From positions 12,483,038 through 12,547,037 of the forward strand of contig NC_088173.1 in assembly GCF_028769735.1 (NCBI RefSeq): a stretch of 64,000 bases of DNA, in the 5' to 3' direction. The notes below the pieces were generated by a model. That model was not told the DNA's origin and ran no database searches. It saw only the letters and a list, made by a program, of their open reading frames with translations. Made by a program: the position numbers and the translations under genes. The DNA comes from Zonotrichia leucophrys gambelii (lineage: Eukaryota; Chordata; Aves; Passeriformes; Passerellidae). Below, in pieces: positions 48,301-61,191 of the stretch; the first letter of the stretch is position 1; each line of letters opens with the position of its first letter.

Positions 48301-51300
48301 GCAGAAATGCTGATCACAAAAGTATAGCTTTCTATGCTTTTAATGAAACCTGGTATGAAAGTGATGCATACCTCTGAAAACTAGACTTGGGTTCACAACC
48401 TGGACTGGAGAATGCCAAAATAAATTTTGAGTTGTTATTTTTCGCATACTTAGGTTTTGCAGGTGTAAAATAGAAATAACTGTGTGATCTAATTACTTGG
48501 GAGTGTTGTAAAGCTATAAATATTTATATATTATAAAAATAATAATTTATATATTAAGCAGTTTGGTATTTATTATGAGAATATTATGGACGTACCTTTG
48601 AGGAAATTAGTAATCCTATGGTGTAGGAGATAGTCCATTTAGATAAGGATATTAGTTAGGGAATTCAGCAGAAGCTTTGAGTAATTGCCCATTTCAGAAC
48701 ATAACTGTGTCCTGTGCATTTGACACAGTAACCTTTGATGGAGAGAGTGTGTGTGTGTGTCTGTTGGTCTGTCTGATTTGGAGACCGAAGTGGAACGGGA
48801 AATGGGTACAGCTGCAAACAACTTCCATGGGTTCCGATAACACTGGAGAATTACTTAGCGAGGAAATGAAGGGTCAGTGACCACAGAGGAGTATTGGCTT
48901 CATTTTAACAAAGGAAATCTTTGTTGTTTAACTACTTGTGGGTTTTAATCCCAATTGACGTAATATTTTGGAACTTGGATAAAACCAGTGTTAGTATATT
49001 GCACGCTTATGTGATTTAAAATTAAATAAAGATCAAAATGTTGAATTCTTTCATGTAACTTCTGTAGCTGGTAAGCAATGCCAGGCTGAATTATTGTTCA
49101 CTTATGTCACACAGCTCAATGTGTATGTAGCAGCTCAAGTGTTTACCTGTGACAGGCAGAGAAAGTAAAGTATTTGATTATACTGTCTCTAGAACAGATT
49201 TTCTTCTTTATGAAAATGTAACCAGAATTAGCCCAAATGTTTTTAAAAAGAGTTTAATTCTGCAAAAAGCTACTTTGATTTGTCTTTTTAAAAGCACTTG
49301 AAGTGCTAGGTCTTTTTTGTAACTGAGAAAACAAGTTAATATCTGAAATTTCTAATAATATTTTCATATCCACTCACTCTACACTATTTAGAGAGTATCT
49401 GCAAATATAGAAATTTTGCTATAATAGAGGCAGCTATTTTTAAAATTACTTGAAAGCATTTACCTAGAGAGCATTTCTTTTAACTGTTAGGTAGTGGTGT
49501 TCAGGCTTTATTTATTTCTTTTATTTGTTCTCTTACGTCTCTTTGGAAGAAGAAAAACTGTTAGTAAATCCAGATTAAAAATAATGTAGTCAGTGGCTAA
49601 TTAGGGGATACAAAACTACATGGTTTACTTTTAGTTAGATACATTTGTGGAATTTTCTACAATTATATGATCAATAAACACTAATTTTACACTTTATTTG
49701 AAATTTAGTTGAAATTGAAGTTGTGCCGTGTTTGTCATATTGGATGGCTTAGCTGTTTATGGAAATTATTTATTTTTTCCTTATGCTGTACATAAATAAT
49801 CTTTGGAGAGTTGCTTGTCATTGCTTCATGCTCAGATCACAAATATGATTAATGAGTATTCTGCTCAGCAAATTCCAGGTTGCTGTAGAAATAGTTCAGG
49901 TAAGTGACTCAACTGAAGATGTGCACCTTGCAGTTATACTTTATGGCAGTAGGATTGAGTAGTTAAATTGCCTGGTTACAGACAAACATGGTGCCTCATG
50001 GTATGAAATATTAGCCATAGTTTTTGATGCTGTATACAAAACTTGCAGTCTGTCTTGGTAACAAGCAGCAAGCTCATAAACACTGAGATGGACTTGATGA
50101 TCCCTGTGTGTCCCTTCCAACTCAGCATATTCTGTGATATTACTGTACTTCAGTAAAAGTGCTGCACAAATACGCCCTTATGGACAGGGTGTTACCCCTC
50201 GTTTGATACAGTCCTGGCTTGGGTAGGACTGAGATCTCAATTATTGCTTGACTTTTCATGGAGTACTATTCAAAGAGCGAGAAGTGTTCATCTGGGACAA
50301 ATGTGCCAATGTTTTTTTGTGGATGAAATCCGGAGCATATGCACTAGCATTTGAAACAGGAATAAGGAAATATCTAAGTAAAAAGAAAAGGTGATCTGAA
50401 GAGCAAACACAATGTAGTTCTTAATGTGTTTCAGACTTTTCAGTCTGGAGTTTACTTAGGTGTCTGTACACTGTGGGAGTGTCCTGTTGGCTTTTGCTTG
50501 AATGGCTACACATGGGAATTGAAGGGGAAAAGGCACCAAAACTGTGAAAGACTGTACTAGTTGAGTGCCATCATGCTATACTTAACAAAAAGGGAACAGT
50601 GACTTCATCAGAGTGTACTGCAGTAGGTTTCCATTTAAATTTTTTTAAAGCTAGGGTGTTGTAACTCATTTGTGTAATTACCCTCATCAGGAAGTAGAAA
50701 ATAAGTCCTTTAGCCCCAAAAGTGCATTTAGGCAATCCAGGAAAGTCTCCTAGCCACAGGCTGTGCACTCTGCTAGGCAGAATGAATCTTTGTTCTACCT
50801 AAAGAACTGCATAGCAAAAAAAGGTAAAATTCAAGAGGCCAGAGAGAGCAAGCAAAGAACAGCAGAGCTAAAGAAGAGAGTATATGGCTAGGTGAATGGA
50901 AAGAGGAACCCAGACGCTCAATTCTTGTTGAAAAGTGGTACTATTTTTGAGATCTTTGTTGAAAGAACTGTAATGATTGCTTTTAAGTGTTGTACTTGAG
51001 CAGAAGAGGCATTTGCAGCCATTTAAGGTGCTTTTAAATTATAATCCTAGTTTCACTTGGGACTGTATATTTACAATCATATTTTGGCATTAGAAACTTA
51101 CTGGTGACAATTCTGTTGCTGGTTTCGATGAAAGTTATTAAGGTGTGTAGAACAAGGAAGAGTTTAGGAATGAAAAGCAAGTGAAATTGCTAAGGAATTA
51201 TCTTTAAGACTATGTAAACCAAAGTTCAGTTTCTTTATGATATATTTGCTCCAGTATGATAGCTTGTTAGCACTATGTTGTATCTTTTTTAACTCAGCAG

Positions 51301-54300
51301 TCTGCCTTCATGGTGATGTAGGACAGTGGTGATATGTTAGACTTTGTATCTTATAATAGTCGTCATTAGTCATTACATGGCTCATAAGACAGTTTATTTT
51401 TTGCCAGCTGCAAAGCTGGAATCTTGTCTTCAATCCTCTGCTATTAATTTTTATTGACCTGCTTTTATTAACCTGTTCATTTGGTTTGGTTATGAAGAGG
51501 ATTTTTGGCTTATGTAGAAAACAAGTTTTGACTGTAGTCTTCCCAGAAACTTACCTGAACATCTTCAGAAAGAAAGTGTGGGCCTTTTCTGATGGTCATT
51601 GATTGTATGATAAGTTACATGTAAAGCGCAGTTAACTTTTAATCAGTTGAAAGAAGACTGAATAAAAAGTCATCTTTATGTGTCAAGTGATGAAATAATC
51701 ATGGATTATTGTTTTATCGGTTATTTTCTTTGTATTTTGGAAAGTGCTGAGATATCAGAAGAAGTTTAAAATGATCTCATAAGAGATCTTTCAGACAGTG
51801 AGAGACTCAATGTATTATGAGAGATGTCTGAGACATGATTTGATCACACCTAGTACTTCTGGGAGGAGGAAACTGCTGATTTCTGTGAACTTCTTAGTCT
51901 GTCATACAAAAGAAAGATATATTCCTCTGTCTAGAAGGGAAAGCTGTCTTGAATTGGATATAATGAACTACTTCTTAAATGACAAAGATTAGTAGGAAAC
52001 CCTGCCTTGAAGTGAGACAGTATCTCTATCACTTGAAGAGACATAATTGGTGTTCAATTTACAGAATATTTTTTTTGCTGTAATTTGCTCAGTGCTTTTG
52101 GGCTGTGTTATGCAGTAGTTAACATGATTACCATTACAGCCACATGTGAGTTTAAAATTCATGCTTCCTTCAAATCTTAAACTGATTTACATATTAAGAC
52201 CTTGTAAACAGATCTGAAGGCATTACAATATGTTAAAAAAAGAAAACCTTTAACATTCACTAGTAATTTGTTGGTTTGGAGGTTGAAATGGGGGAACGAG
52301 AGCTAAAATAATAATTGACTAAGTTGCAGTAATCATAACTGAGAGTTTAAGTGATAATTGACTGATGCAATCCAGAGCAACCATTTCTGCTGGTTAGTTA
52401 TGGTTTGCATTTGACACAGAGGACAAAAGCCACATTGACCAAATATGTCCTCCCTCATATTTAGTTTATGACCTGTATCTGTTGAAGTTAGTGATAAAAA
52501 AATTTGTAGCTGCCTCCTTAATTCTTCAATGCCAATGCATTCAAAGATCAGAGAAACTGTATTTATTTTTGTATGCCGCAATGCAAATAATGTTATGCTA
52601 ATTCAAATCAAGCCTATCAGTTTGAACTCATTGGAGGCAGCATAGTACACTTGGCATCTGCTTTAGTCTTGGTTCATTGTGGGGGTTAGCCTAACAGGCA
52701 AACTCCCTCCCATCTCCAGAATCTTCATCCTCTCAATCTGAATGTGCAGTTGGAAAGTCTCCAGGTATTTGTGAAAGCACAAATGCATGGGGATGCATGA
52801 TGTATACACAGCAAAAAAAAAAACTTTGAGCCTTCCTCCTCCCCCTGCAAAGACCACTTTTTCTGATGCCACTTCTTTCATCACTGAGATCATCCATGCC
52901 ATAAAGATAGCTAATAGGTAATTCTTAACACAATGCCCACCTAATATTCTATGGTTTTTTTAAGGATATTGTCATTTTGGCATTGAATGAAAATTCTTGA
53001 TGTGTTAGTCTTCAGAAACCGAGATAGTGTGATGTAGCTGTGAACCAGTGTGAAATAAATCCCTGCTAATATCTGATCTCTGGTACTAATTTCTACTCCA
53101 AATGTAGAGTTTTATTCAGATTTGCATAATTGTACGTTGCAGTTGCATTTCTGTATATTTGTTTTGCTGTTATTTAAAATGGAAATCTTAAGTAAGTTTT
53201 ATCTGAATGCAGCTGTAATTCTCTTAGTTTTTGGGTAGACATCAAATAGACAGCAGGTATCCCCAGAATGTAAACTCAGATACAGAATGAAGAGAGAATA
53301 GAGTTGTATTTGCTACTCGTGTGTTTTGTTTTGTTTTATTTGTTACAGATGTTTACAGTTAGTATCAGTTGATTCTAGTCACTCTCCAGCTAGTGAGGCA
53401 GAGCAGCTATGATTTATCCAAAGACTCTAAATTATTGCGCTGCTGTTCTGAAAATGTTTCTGATGAGGCAAGTTTTTAAATGTTACTAAATACAAAAATG
53501 GCACCAATTCACTAGAGATACCATTTCCTCATTATCTTAGAAATGTTTTTATGAACTTGCATTTCTCAAGAATGCTTGACCTATCTTGCCATAATGACAT
53601 TGATTTCAGGTGAAATAAAAGTCAGTGATGTAACTTACTGGAGCTTACTGTTCCTGTTGGTTTTGGGAGAGGGGAGCTGATAAAAGGATGCAGAAGCAAA
53701 ATGCAGGAATATGGCTACAAAACAATGCTCTGAGTCAGTTTTGCTTTGAAATAGAATGGTTTGTCACAAGTGACCTGTTTCTCACACATGCTGTTATTTC
53801 ATTCAGTAATAAACACATTCTCCCCACCTTGTAACAAAGATTTCAAAACTGAATGTTTTACAGACTTCTTCAGAGCTTAATTGAAATGTTTTACTTGCCA
53901 CTCCTTTGGGGATGTGGCATGTGCAAAAATGTGATCATGAATTTATTTTTGTACAGGGAGGGGCACAGCAAGGATATATACAAAGTGTTACAGAAAATGG
54001 AAGGAGTTCCATCTAAAAACCTTAAGAACAGAGCAAAGTGGTGACTATTGTTGCAGTGAGCTAACTTACATTAGGCCCAAAGATTGTCCCCAACCCTCTT
54101 AACAGGCAGTTACAGTGCATAGGAACACTTGACCTTATTATCACAGCGGTAGTTCTGGAAAGCTCTTCAACAATGGATAAAATCTGTTGGTGCAGCATTA
54201 AACATTCTGTAATATAGAAAAAACTGGCAAAAGTAGAAAAATGTAGTGATCGCAATAATCAAACCTTTTATAGTCTTAAGCTGAAGCGAGACACTTCACT

Positions 54301-57300
54301 GAAGCTAAATTTGCACTTTGGAAAGTGTCTATCAGTAAAGAGTTAAATAAAAAGAATGTCATGCATGCGTATGTGATTCTAAATCCAGAAGTGTTACATT
54401 TCCTTTGTTGGCATTAGTTTCTGCTGAATATACAGGATATATATGGTGAAGACTAAGCCCTTCTGTTATTGGTCTGAAGTGTTTTAACAGAAGTGTGGCA
54501 TGCTTGGCTGAAAAGACTGGAAGTTTTAACAGATCAAAGCATGTATATTTTGTTCTTGCTGGATATTTTTCTGCTTACCTATTTATGTTGTATTGACCAG
54601 CTTCATTAGCAGGAATTTTATCTGGAGCAAGACTTCCTTTAAGAATCATTAGTGTCTAAAGTAGTGGTGCGTGGTAGAATTTTGTTTTGAGTGCTTAAAG
54701 CAAAAGCTTTTGAATGGTCTTTTGATTGATATTTGGTTTTCTCCAGGTATTAATTGCCATTTTTAGGATGGCTCCAGTCTTCATGGCTCTTGATGAAAAA
54801 TAAAATGGATAGGAAGCTATTGAAACATGCCATTTTTCTGATCTCATGTAATCCTCTACTTGCTGCTGTTGTGAGAGATGGAGTCGTTTATTGTCAGAGG
54901 ATGTAGACTAAGTGTTGAATATTCAGGGAAATGGAAGCATCATGAGGTATTTCTGCTAGGTTGCTTTATTTTTCCTGTGTTTTTTTTTTAGGTTTTCCCC
55001 ATTTTCAACTCAGCTAGTCCGACAGTAGTTCAACAAAGCTTTTAGTGGCTGTGCTGCAGTGTACCCTTTTCTCTTGTAACTGTGGTGAGCCTTGAGATTA
55101 ATGCTTCATGGGAGGGCTTGTGCTGGCTTTTTACAGAGGTACTCAGTAAAAGAGATTTTAGGAGAACTTGTGTTTCCTGAAGTGACCCGCAAGTCCCTTT
55201 GCTGGAAGGCAGCAGATGAGGTGGCAGCTGTGCCACTTGTGCCCTTCCAACTAACAGTCCTATTCTGTTTCCCATAGTGCCTGTAAAAAGAAAATGTGTT
55301 ATCTAGACTTGGGCAGAAAAGCAAAGCTTTTTAGAATGTGTGACAATAAATATTTTCAGTTGTCATTGTTCACAGCTCTGTAATATCCATGTAGACATAT
55401 TACCTCCAGAAGGTTAATAGACAACTGTCACATCATATTCTCTTTCTTCCCTTACCCCTTCCTAAATTCACAGTAATTATGCAACCTTTTTCCTTGTAGT
55501 TTGGTTTGTTTGTTTTAGGGTTTTGTATGTTTTAATTTTCATCCCCCCTTTCTTTGTAACAATGGACAATTCATAATACCAAAAGATATACCCTAACAAT
55601 AGCAAAGGTATCTTCTATGTGCTGTAAAAGCATAAAAATAAAGCAGGAGAAGATGACATATCATTGTCAAGAATACTAGATAAATAATACATTTGATATG
55701 ATGGCAAACAAAATTGCAGGAAAAACAAGGGCAGATTTGACCATAATTGGAACAGCTGTTATTTGCACTGTCTGTTTTTTGCAGGATAGTTGTTTGAACA
55801 GTTGACAGCTGTAATATCGCCTTATATAGGTTTTGTTCATATTATTTAGTGTGGGCTGTCTGTTTTGTTGGTCTAAGTAGACTACAGCTGTTTTTGTCAG
55901 AAGCACTGAGTAGCTATTCACCTGGTATACAATCCTGTTTCTCTTGGCCTTTCTTGATTGCTTTTCTTACAAACTCTGCTTTTTATCAGCCAAGAGAAAA
56001 TTGAAGGCTTTTTTATTGTAGCAGACAAGCTTTGAAAATTTTTAAGTGGATTTTAATTTTCCTTATGTAAGGTCATATTAATAAAGAACTTATTCTCTAG
56101 TTAGAAAATGGAACATGAAGTATGCCACTTGTATTTTGATCTATTTCATTCTTCATTGGGTAATTGCTTTTCTGTTTTCCAGTTTGACATTATGGATCAA
56201 GGTGGCAATGCTTTCCTCTCACAAAAGCTGAGATAGTTGCATAAAATGTCTTCTGACATTGCGTTTTCCTCTGCGTTGCTGCTTCAGAGAATATGGAATG
56301 CTTTGCTCAGTAGTTGCTTAAGCTGGGCAAATCCAAATCTTGGAGTTTGCTTCATGAAAGCCCAGGTTGGGTCTAGCAAGATTTACTAGCACAGGCTCAG
56401 TACCATGTGAACACAGCAATGGTATTTGTGGGGCCAACTTTTACCTCTGAAAATGTTAATGCTCTTTGCTTTTGTGCACTAAAGAAACTGAATTCTCATG
56501 TAGCTGCACCCGTTGCACTGTTAACTCCCCCAACAGCAAATCATTCTGCTATAACTGAGAGTTGAGCAAGGTTACTTTTTGTGAAACTCAATAGTTAAAA
56601 TTCTGAACTAACTGTTAGGGAGAATGAACTCAAATAAGATCCTTCTGTATTAAGTTTTACTGTCTTTTTGTTACTTCTTTCTCTGTGATTTCCTTCATTT
56701 AAAGAAAAACCATCATGCCTTCCTAATCTTGCATCAGGAGTGTATCAGAGTCTTGTGATAAAATGTAGCATCATGCATCAAAAGCTTGTGGTTCTTCTCT
56801 GCTATTGTCAAGGGCAACTGTTTGACTGCTTGTCATTGTGAAATTAAGTGAACAAATTGCTCTGTTTTTTTCAATTATTATTGCATCTCTTCAGGTTATC
56901 CTTCTTTTGCCTTTATCACTAATATTACAAATAGGTGTTTCTCCACAAGAGATAGGTAATTAATTCAGTTAATGTCCCTCAGCACCCTTTGAAAAAGGCA
57001 TTTAAAAACAAGATTTCATGTGGGAAAATTGCATTCATTACTCTGTCAGAAACATAACACACACAGGTGTGTTGGAACACTGAACTGTGTTTGTCTTAAG
57101 TGTTAAAACAGCTTAGTTTTCAGATTGCAAAGAATATTTTCACAGCTTTTAAGGATTGGAAACCCCTCACCCCTTCCCTTAATGAAAGCATAAATTCTAC
57201 AAAAATGGAAGTGGCCACCTAAGAAGAAATTGATATTGAGGATACCAGTAACTGCTGATTTAACCTAACCTTCATTCAGATGATTTTCTTGAAGGATCTG

Positions 57301-57325
57301 ATTAATTATTCTCTTACATTTGCAG
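42377..57325 (+). other. FAT1: FAT1 intron 3 (14,949 bp)
   Basis: The intron runs from a consensus GTAAGT donor to the acceptor CTTACATTTGCAG. It is AT-rich. The only recognisable element is the CR1 3' tail near 50085-50145. A short GT run lies at about 48747-48760. No exon, RNA gene or conserved coding frame was seen. Open frames such as 52333-52581 (minus) have no recognisable similarity. Confidence 0.9.
50085..50145 (+). mobile_element. CR1 LINE 3' tail fragment (plus orientation)
   Basis: The stretch GAGATGGACTTGATGATCCC, then CCCTTCCAACTC and ATTCTGTGATATT, matches the extreme CR1 3' end, which normally runs from a GGACTTGATGATC block to CCTTCCAACC and an ATTCTATG-type tail. Only about 60 bases are recognisable, so the left boundary is uncertain. 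The copy is diverged and non-coding. Confidence 0.75.
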
Positions 57326-57387
57326 GGCTAATTACAACCACATCCAGAAAACTAGACCGAGAGCAGCAGGGAGAGCACATACTGGAG
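57326..57387 (+). CDS. FAT1: FAT1 exon 4: 62-base exon inside a cadherin repeat
   Basis: The acceptor TTACATTTGCAG (AG at 57324-57325) and donor CTGGAG|GTAAAT (GT at 57388) define a 62-base exon. It enters in phase 1 (completing Gly1195) and leaves in phase 0, encoding LITTTSRKLDREQQGEHILE, residues 1196-1215. The LDRE motif is the usual cadherin element late in the repeat. As the length is not a multiple of three, skipping would shift the frame. The segment joins exon 3 (NPKTG) and exon 5 (VTVTDNG) exactly as expected for FAT1. Confidence 0.95.
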
Positions 57388-60141
57388 GTAAATAATTTAT
57401 TTAGATTGCCGAGAAACAGTGACTGTGAGTTCGTTGCTCTTTTACAGAGAATTAAGTTTGCCATGAAGAATTCAAACAACTGGATTTCAGAAGTAATTTC
57501 CTTCTGTGCTCATTATGTTGCAGTGCAGATAACCACCTATCTTATAAAAACTGTGTGTTGAGGCTTTTTGCTAAAAAAGAGTAAAGGTACAGATTGAATG
57601 CAATTTTTTTTCTGTATCTCAAAACAAAGATTTACATTCAAATGGTACAAAGGCATGATTGTTAAAAGGAGTGTGATTCCTCTTTTTATCTTCCTGTGTA
57701 ATTATTGGAATAGCTATTTCAGCCTAACTTTTGCTGAGTATAGGCGTCTGCAAAAGAAGTGCAGAATGTTTTTGTAATACAGAGAATGCAAGAGGATAGT
57801 ATATGAGTAGCCTTATTTTTCTGCATAACATTTTTACCAGTCTCATCAGTTGCAAGACATGCATTGTAGAGCCCGAATCCAAGAGCATGAAACTTGAGAC
57901 ATAATGCTTTTATTTAACTACATTTAATCAATTGCCTGGAGCTTATTTAAGAGCTTTTGTCATTGTCTGTCAAACAACCTGAAAGGAAAACACATAGAGA
58001 ACTTTGTCATCCAGTTTCACAATGTTGTCAAGCAGTGTAATGGTGTGGTACTTCTCCTGTAATGAAGACTTAATATTCACAGTGATCCTTATGTCCTAAG
58101 ATTTATCTGGAATGTTTATTGTGCCTCTTGTCCTGGATGACAGATAAAAAACTATAATGGGAGTTGGCCAAATTAGTGTTAAAGACAGAGAAGCACCTCT
58201 AGACTTACTCAAAACTTCCAATAGGAGACAAATGACTGCAGAGGCGTGGAGATGAATGTATTTATTCCCTGACAGCACAAACTATCCTTTTGCATAATTG
58301 CAGTATATGTGCAGTATATGTGCAGTCTTCCTGGGCCTTTTGTATCCCTTTGGTGCATTGTGAGCTGGATTAATGCAGCTGTTGGACCAATTTTTTTATC
58401 GTTATTTAAATTTCTGTATCAGCTTTGAAAAGAATGCTTTGTACCTAAGTAGCAGTGGGGCAGAATTTCTTCTGCAGTGTGTTTCTAGAAGTAATAGTAA
58501 CAAAATTAATTAAATGGCAAATCTGATATAGTACTAGACATACTATTCCTGTATATTTTAAAGTAATTATATAATTCTCTTTTCCAATTTGCCTCCTCAG
58601 ATCGGGTTGTCTCAGTTTCCCAAAACACTCCATGTCCATTATGTTTTATTTCTTGACCACTGCTATGTATATTGGTTGTAAAATTGGTAAATCATTATTT
58701 TTACTTCTCTATATATTATACTGTATTTTTTAAATTAGATTTTTTCAGTAAATAAAATGAGCTGTGGATTGTTTTCTGATCCTGAGGCGACATGGCCCAT
58801 ATGGCTTTGATTGCTTATACCTTATCCTTGGAACAGAGTGACCACATGTTGAAAATTGTGTCTGAATTGTGTGAATTCTCAGGCTGCAGCTAAACAACAT
58901 GTGTGTGCTACTTGTTCTGGGCCAAAACTTATGCCAGAAGTCACACTCATGGTGTACTGTTATGGGCAGTTGTCTGCTTGCAGTCATGCTAATTTAAGCT
59001 TAACTTTATAACCTTAAGCTAACATGTACAGAACTCAGAAACTTTATTTTTAGGATTACAATGTTACTTAACGGTACCTAAATCCTCCTGCTTTCATCAT
59101 TCGGTATAAAATAGCAATTTAAGCTCATTGCTCTTTAGTTTGGAACATTGTTTATTGCCTACTGGTGTAATTTATAATTCTTTATTCTTTGTTAGTTTTG
59201 AATCCCAACTGGTTGCTAAAGTTTTAACTAAAAGTCTGTGAAATATGTGACAGAAGAGCTCTTAACTACAGAGCCACACTGACAGACAGCCTGGCCTAAA
59301 GTAACCATTTTCCCATGTGTTAGTTTTATGTTTACAACTCTGATAATAGGTTGGAAAGAAAGCTGGAAATGCACAGAATGGTGGACAGACTCAAGTGCTA
59401 AGCTAATTAATTGAGCATTGAAATGTTGACCAGATGGGTTGGTGGTTTTATTCCTTTTTAGTATTAAATTTGATCTTTGATTGAACTTCTACTTACATAA
59501 TAGTAACTAATATGCCCCATTTTTTTATTCCCAGTTTGTGTTTTTTGAGTTCCAATTCACACTTTCTTATGCATTTATTTTAGCTTAGCTTCATGTTATT
59601 CTCTCATATCTTAGTGTACTCTAGGTCGTCAGTAATGCCTTCAAAACTGATGTTGCATTCAAATCAAATAGATGTTTCTCAAATTTGCCTTTGTTATTTG
59701 CTTGGTTCAGGGCAATGCTAATTTTATGTTAATTGCCATATTATCCCATTCGCCTTGTAATATCCTCATTTGGGATATGCTTTGATTTTCTCATCGGGTG
59801 TGGTTGGGTTTTTTTTGTGAACTGAAAGGTATGTGGTGGTGTTCCATTACAAGTCCTAAAGGGAACAGATATTCAAATATGTGGAAATCACCATCTGTTA
59901 GAGATGAGCATGAATATTTGCGTTTCATGTTGCATTAAACGTGTCAAAATATTAGGATAATAGTTGAATATACTTTTGAGTACCTTTTGTAAATACTTAA
60001 TAGCTTTAGGCAAGTGCTTTAACTGAAGTTAGGGGATAACTGTACAGTTGTTTAGGCAGCTGTAGGAAAACCTCATTTATGGAGGAGCATTGTTGAAGGA
60101 GCAAGTTTGAGCTCTAACTTTACCCTTGTTAATAAAAACAG
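57388..60141 (+). other. FAT1: FAT1 intron 4 (2,754 bp)
   Basis: The intron has donor GTAAAT and acceptor GTTAATAAAAACAG, the latter weak because purines interrupt the pyrimidine tract. It contains an 11-bp tandem repeat at 58300-58326 (GCAGTATATGT, about 2.5 copies). No other gene or element was recognised. Confidence 0.9.
58300..58326. repeat. 11-bp tandem repeat, about 2.5 copies
   Basis: GCAGTATATGT occurs twice in direct succession followed by GCAGT. It is a small slippage repeat within intron 4. Confidence 0.7.
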
Positions 60142-60471
60142 GTAACAGTAACAGACAATGGTACTCCCGCAAAATCAACAATTGCACGGGTGATTGTGAA
60201 GGTCTTAGATGAGAATGACAACAAGCCTCAATTCTTGCAAAAATTCTACAAAATTCGGCTTCCGGAGCGTGGTAAGCCTGAGCGAGAGAGAGCTGCCAGG
60301 AGAGAGCCAATCTATCGAGTTATTGCTGCAGATAAAGATGAAGGCCCCAATGCAGAGATCTCCTACAGCATTGAAGATGGTGATGAACATGGCAAATTCT
60401 TTATTGAACCAAAAACTGGAGTGGTTTCATCAAAGAAGTTTTCTGCAGCAAGGGACTACGATATCCTTTCA
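60142..60471 (+). CDS. FAT1: FAT1 exon 5: cadherin repeat 10/11 segment
   Basis: The exon has 330 bases, phase 0 at both ends, and encodes residues 1216-1325. The acceptor AG is at 60140-60141 and the donor is CTTTCA|GTGAGT (GT at 60472). It begins [17 protein letters not shown], closing one repeat with the canonical linker DENDN at 1238-1242, and continues with [17 protein letters not shown] charged stretch (residues about 1254-1266) follows, then the next repeat's [10 protein letters not shown] calcium motif, and it ends at YDILS. The charged insertion is also present in vertebrate FAT1. As the exon is symmetric, skipping would delete exactly 110 residues in frame. No stops or frameshifts are present. 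Confidence 0.96.
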
Positions 60472-60980
60472 GTGAGTGAAAATCCTGTATATCATGAATA
60501 TGTAACATGTTCTTTTATCTGTTCATTTCTTATTCAGTAGCTGACAGGTGAGTGACTGCAGTATCTGAAGGAAGAAAGCTTCTACAAATCCAGAAGTATT
60601 GTTTTGTGTGTTTGTTTGGTTTTTATTGAGGGATGATTTGAGATGTTTATATTGTGTATTAAGAACTGCCGTTCTTTCCCAGAACTTGGCAGATAATTTA
60701 TGTGATGAGGGAACATAAGCAGTCAGTTTGACTCACCTTCAGGAAGAAAGCAAAATAAAAGTGAATTTATGGTAACAGTTTGTGCTGCTATCAGGTGCTG
60801 CATACTTTTTCTCCATTTGCTGCCCAGATAATGAAGGGCAAGTGGCACTTTGAGAGACACTTAACCTTTGTGGAAATATCTCACACGAGCAAACATGCTT
60901 GGAGCTTATTACTGCTTTCTATTTATGTGACATAATGATTTATGTGATCCTGTGGCCTAAAAGATGTGTCTGTTTCGCAG
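60472..60980 (+). other. FAT1: FAT1 intron 5 (509 bp)
   Basis: This short intron has donor GTGAGT and acceptor TGTGTCTGTTTCGCAG. Nothing else is recognisable in it. Confidence 0.93.
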
Positions 60981-61191
60981 ATTAAAGCTGTAGATAATGG
61001 TCGCCCACAAAAATCTTCGACTACGCGGCTTCACATAGAATGGATTCCAAAGCCCGTCCCACCCACAGAGCCTATTTATTTTGAGGAATCATTTTTTTCT
61101 TTTACGGTGATGGAAAGTGACCCAGTTGCTCACATGATTGGTGTAATAGCTGTTGAACCTCTTGGAACACCACTTTGGTTTGACATAACGG
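60981..61191 (+). CDS. FAT1: FAT1 exon 6: cadherin repeat segment with non-calcium linker
   Basis: The acceptor AG at 60979-60980 and donor ACGG|GTAAGG (GT at 61192) give 211 bases, entering in phase 0 and leaving in phase 1, for residues 1326-1395 plus one base. The product starts [20 protein letters not shown], completing a repeat, and runs through a proline-rich linker ([11 protein letters not shown]) in place of the usual DxNDN. It then opens the next repeat with [19 protein letters not shown] and ends at PLWFDITG. This order matches vertebrate FAT1. The next exon lies beyond the window. Confidence 0.94.

Noticed and set aside
48747..48760. Short GT dinucleotide repeat
   Set aside because: There are only about six units, too short to be notable.
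52333..52581. 82-codon minus-strand frame in intron 3
   Set aside because: There is no recognisable similarity, promoter or splice context, and its length is not unusual for 64 kb of sequence.
55200..55275. Possible third CR1 tail (GATGAGGT and CCCTTCCAAC words)
   Set aside because: Only two short words fit, the block between them does not align and the tail is absent, so a chance match is as likely.
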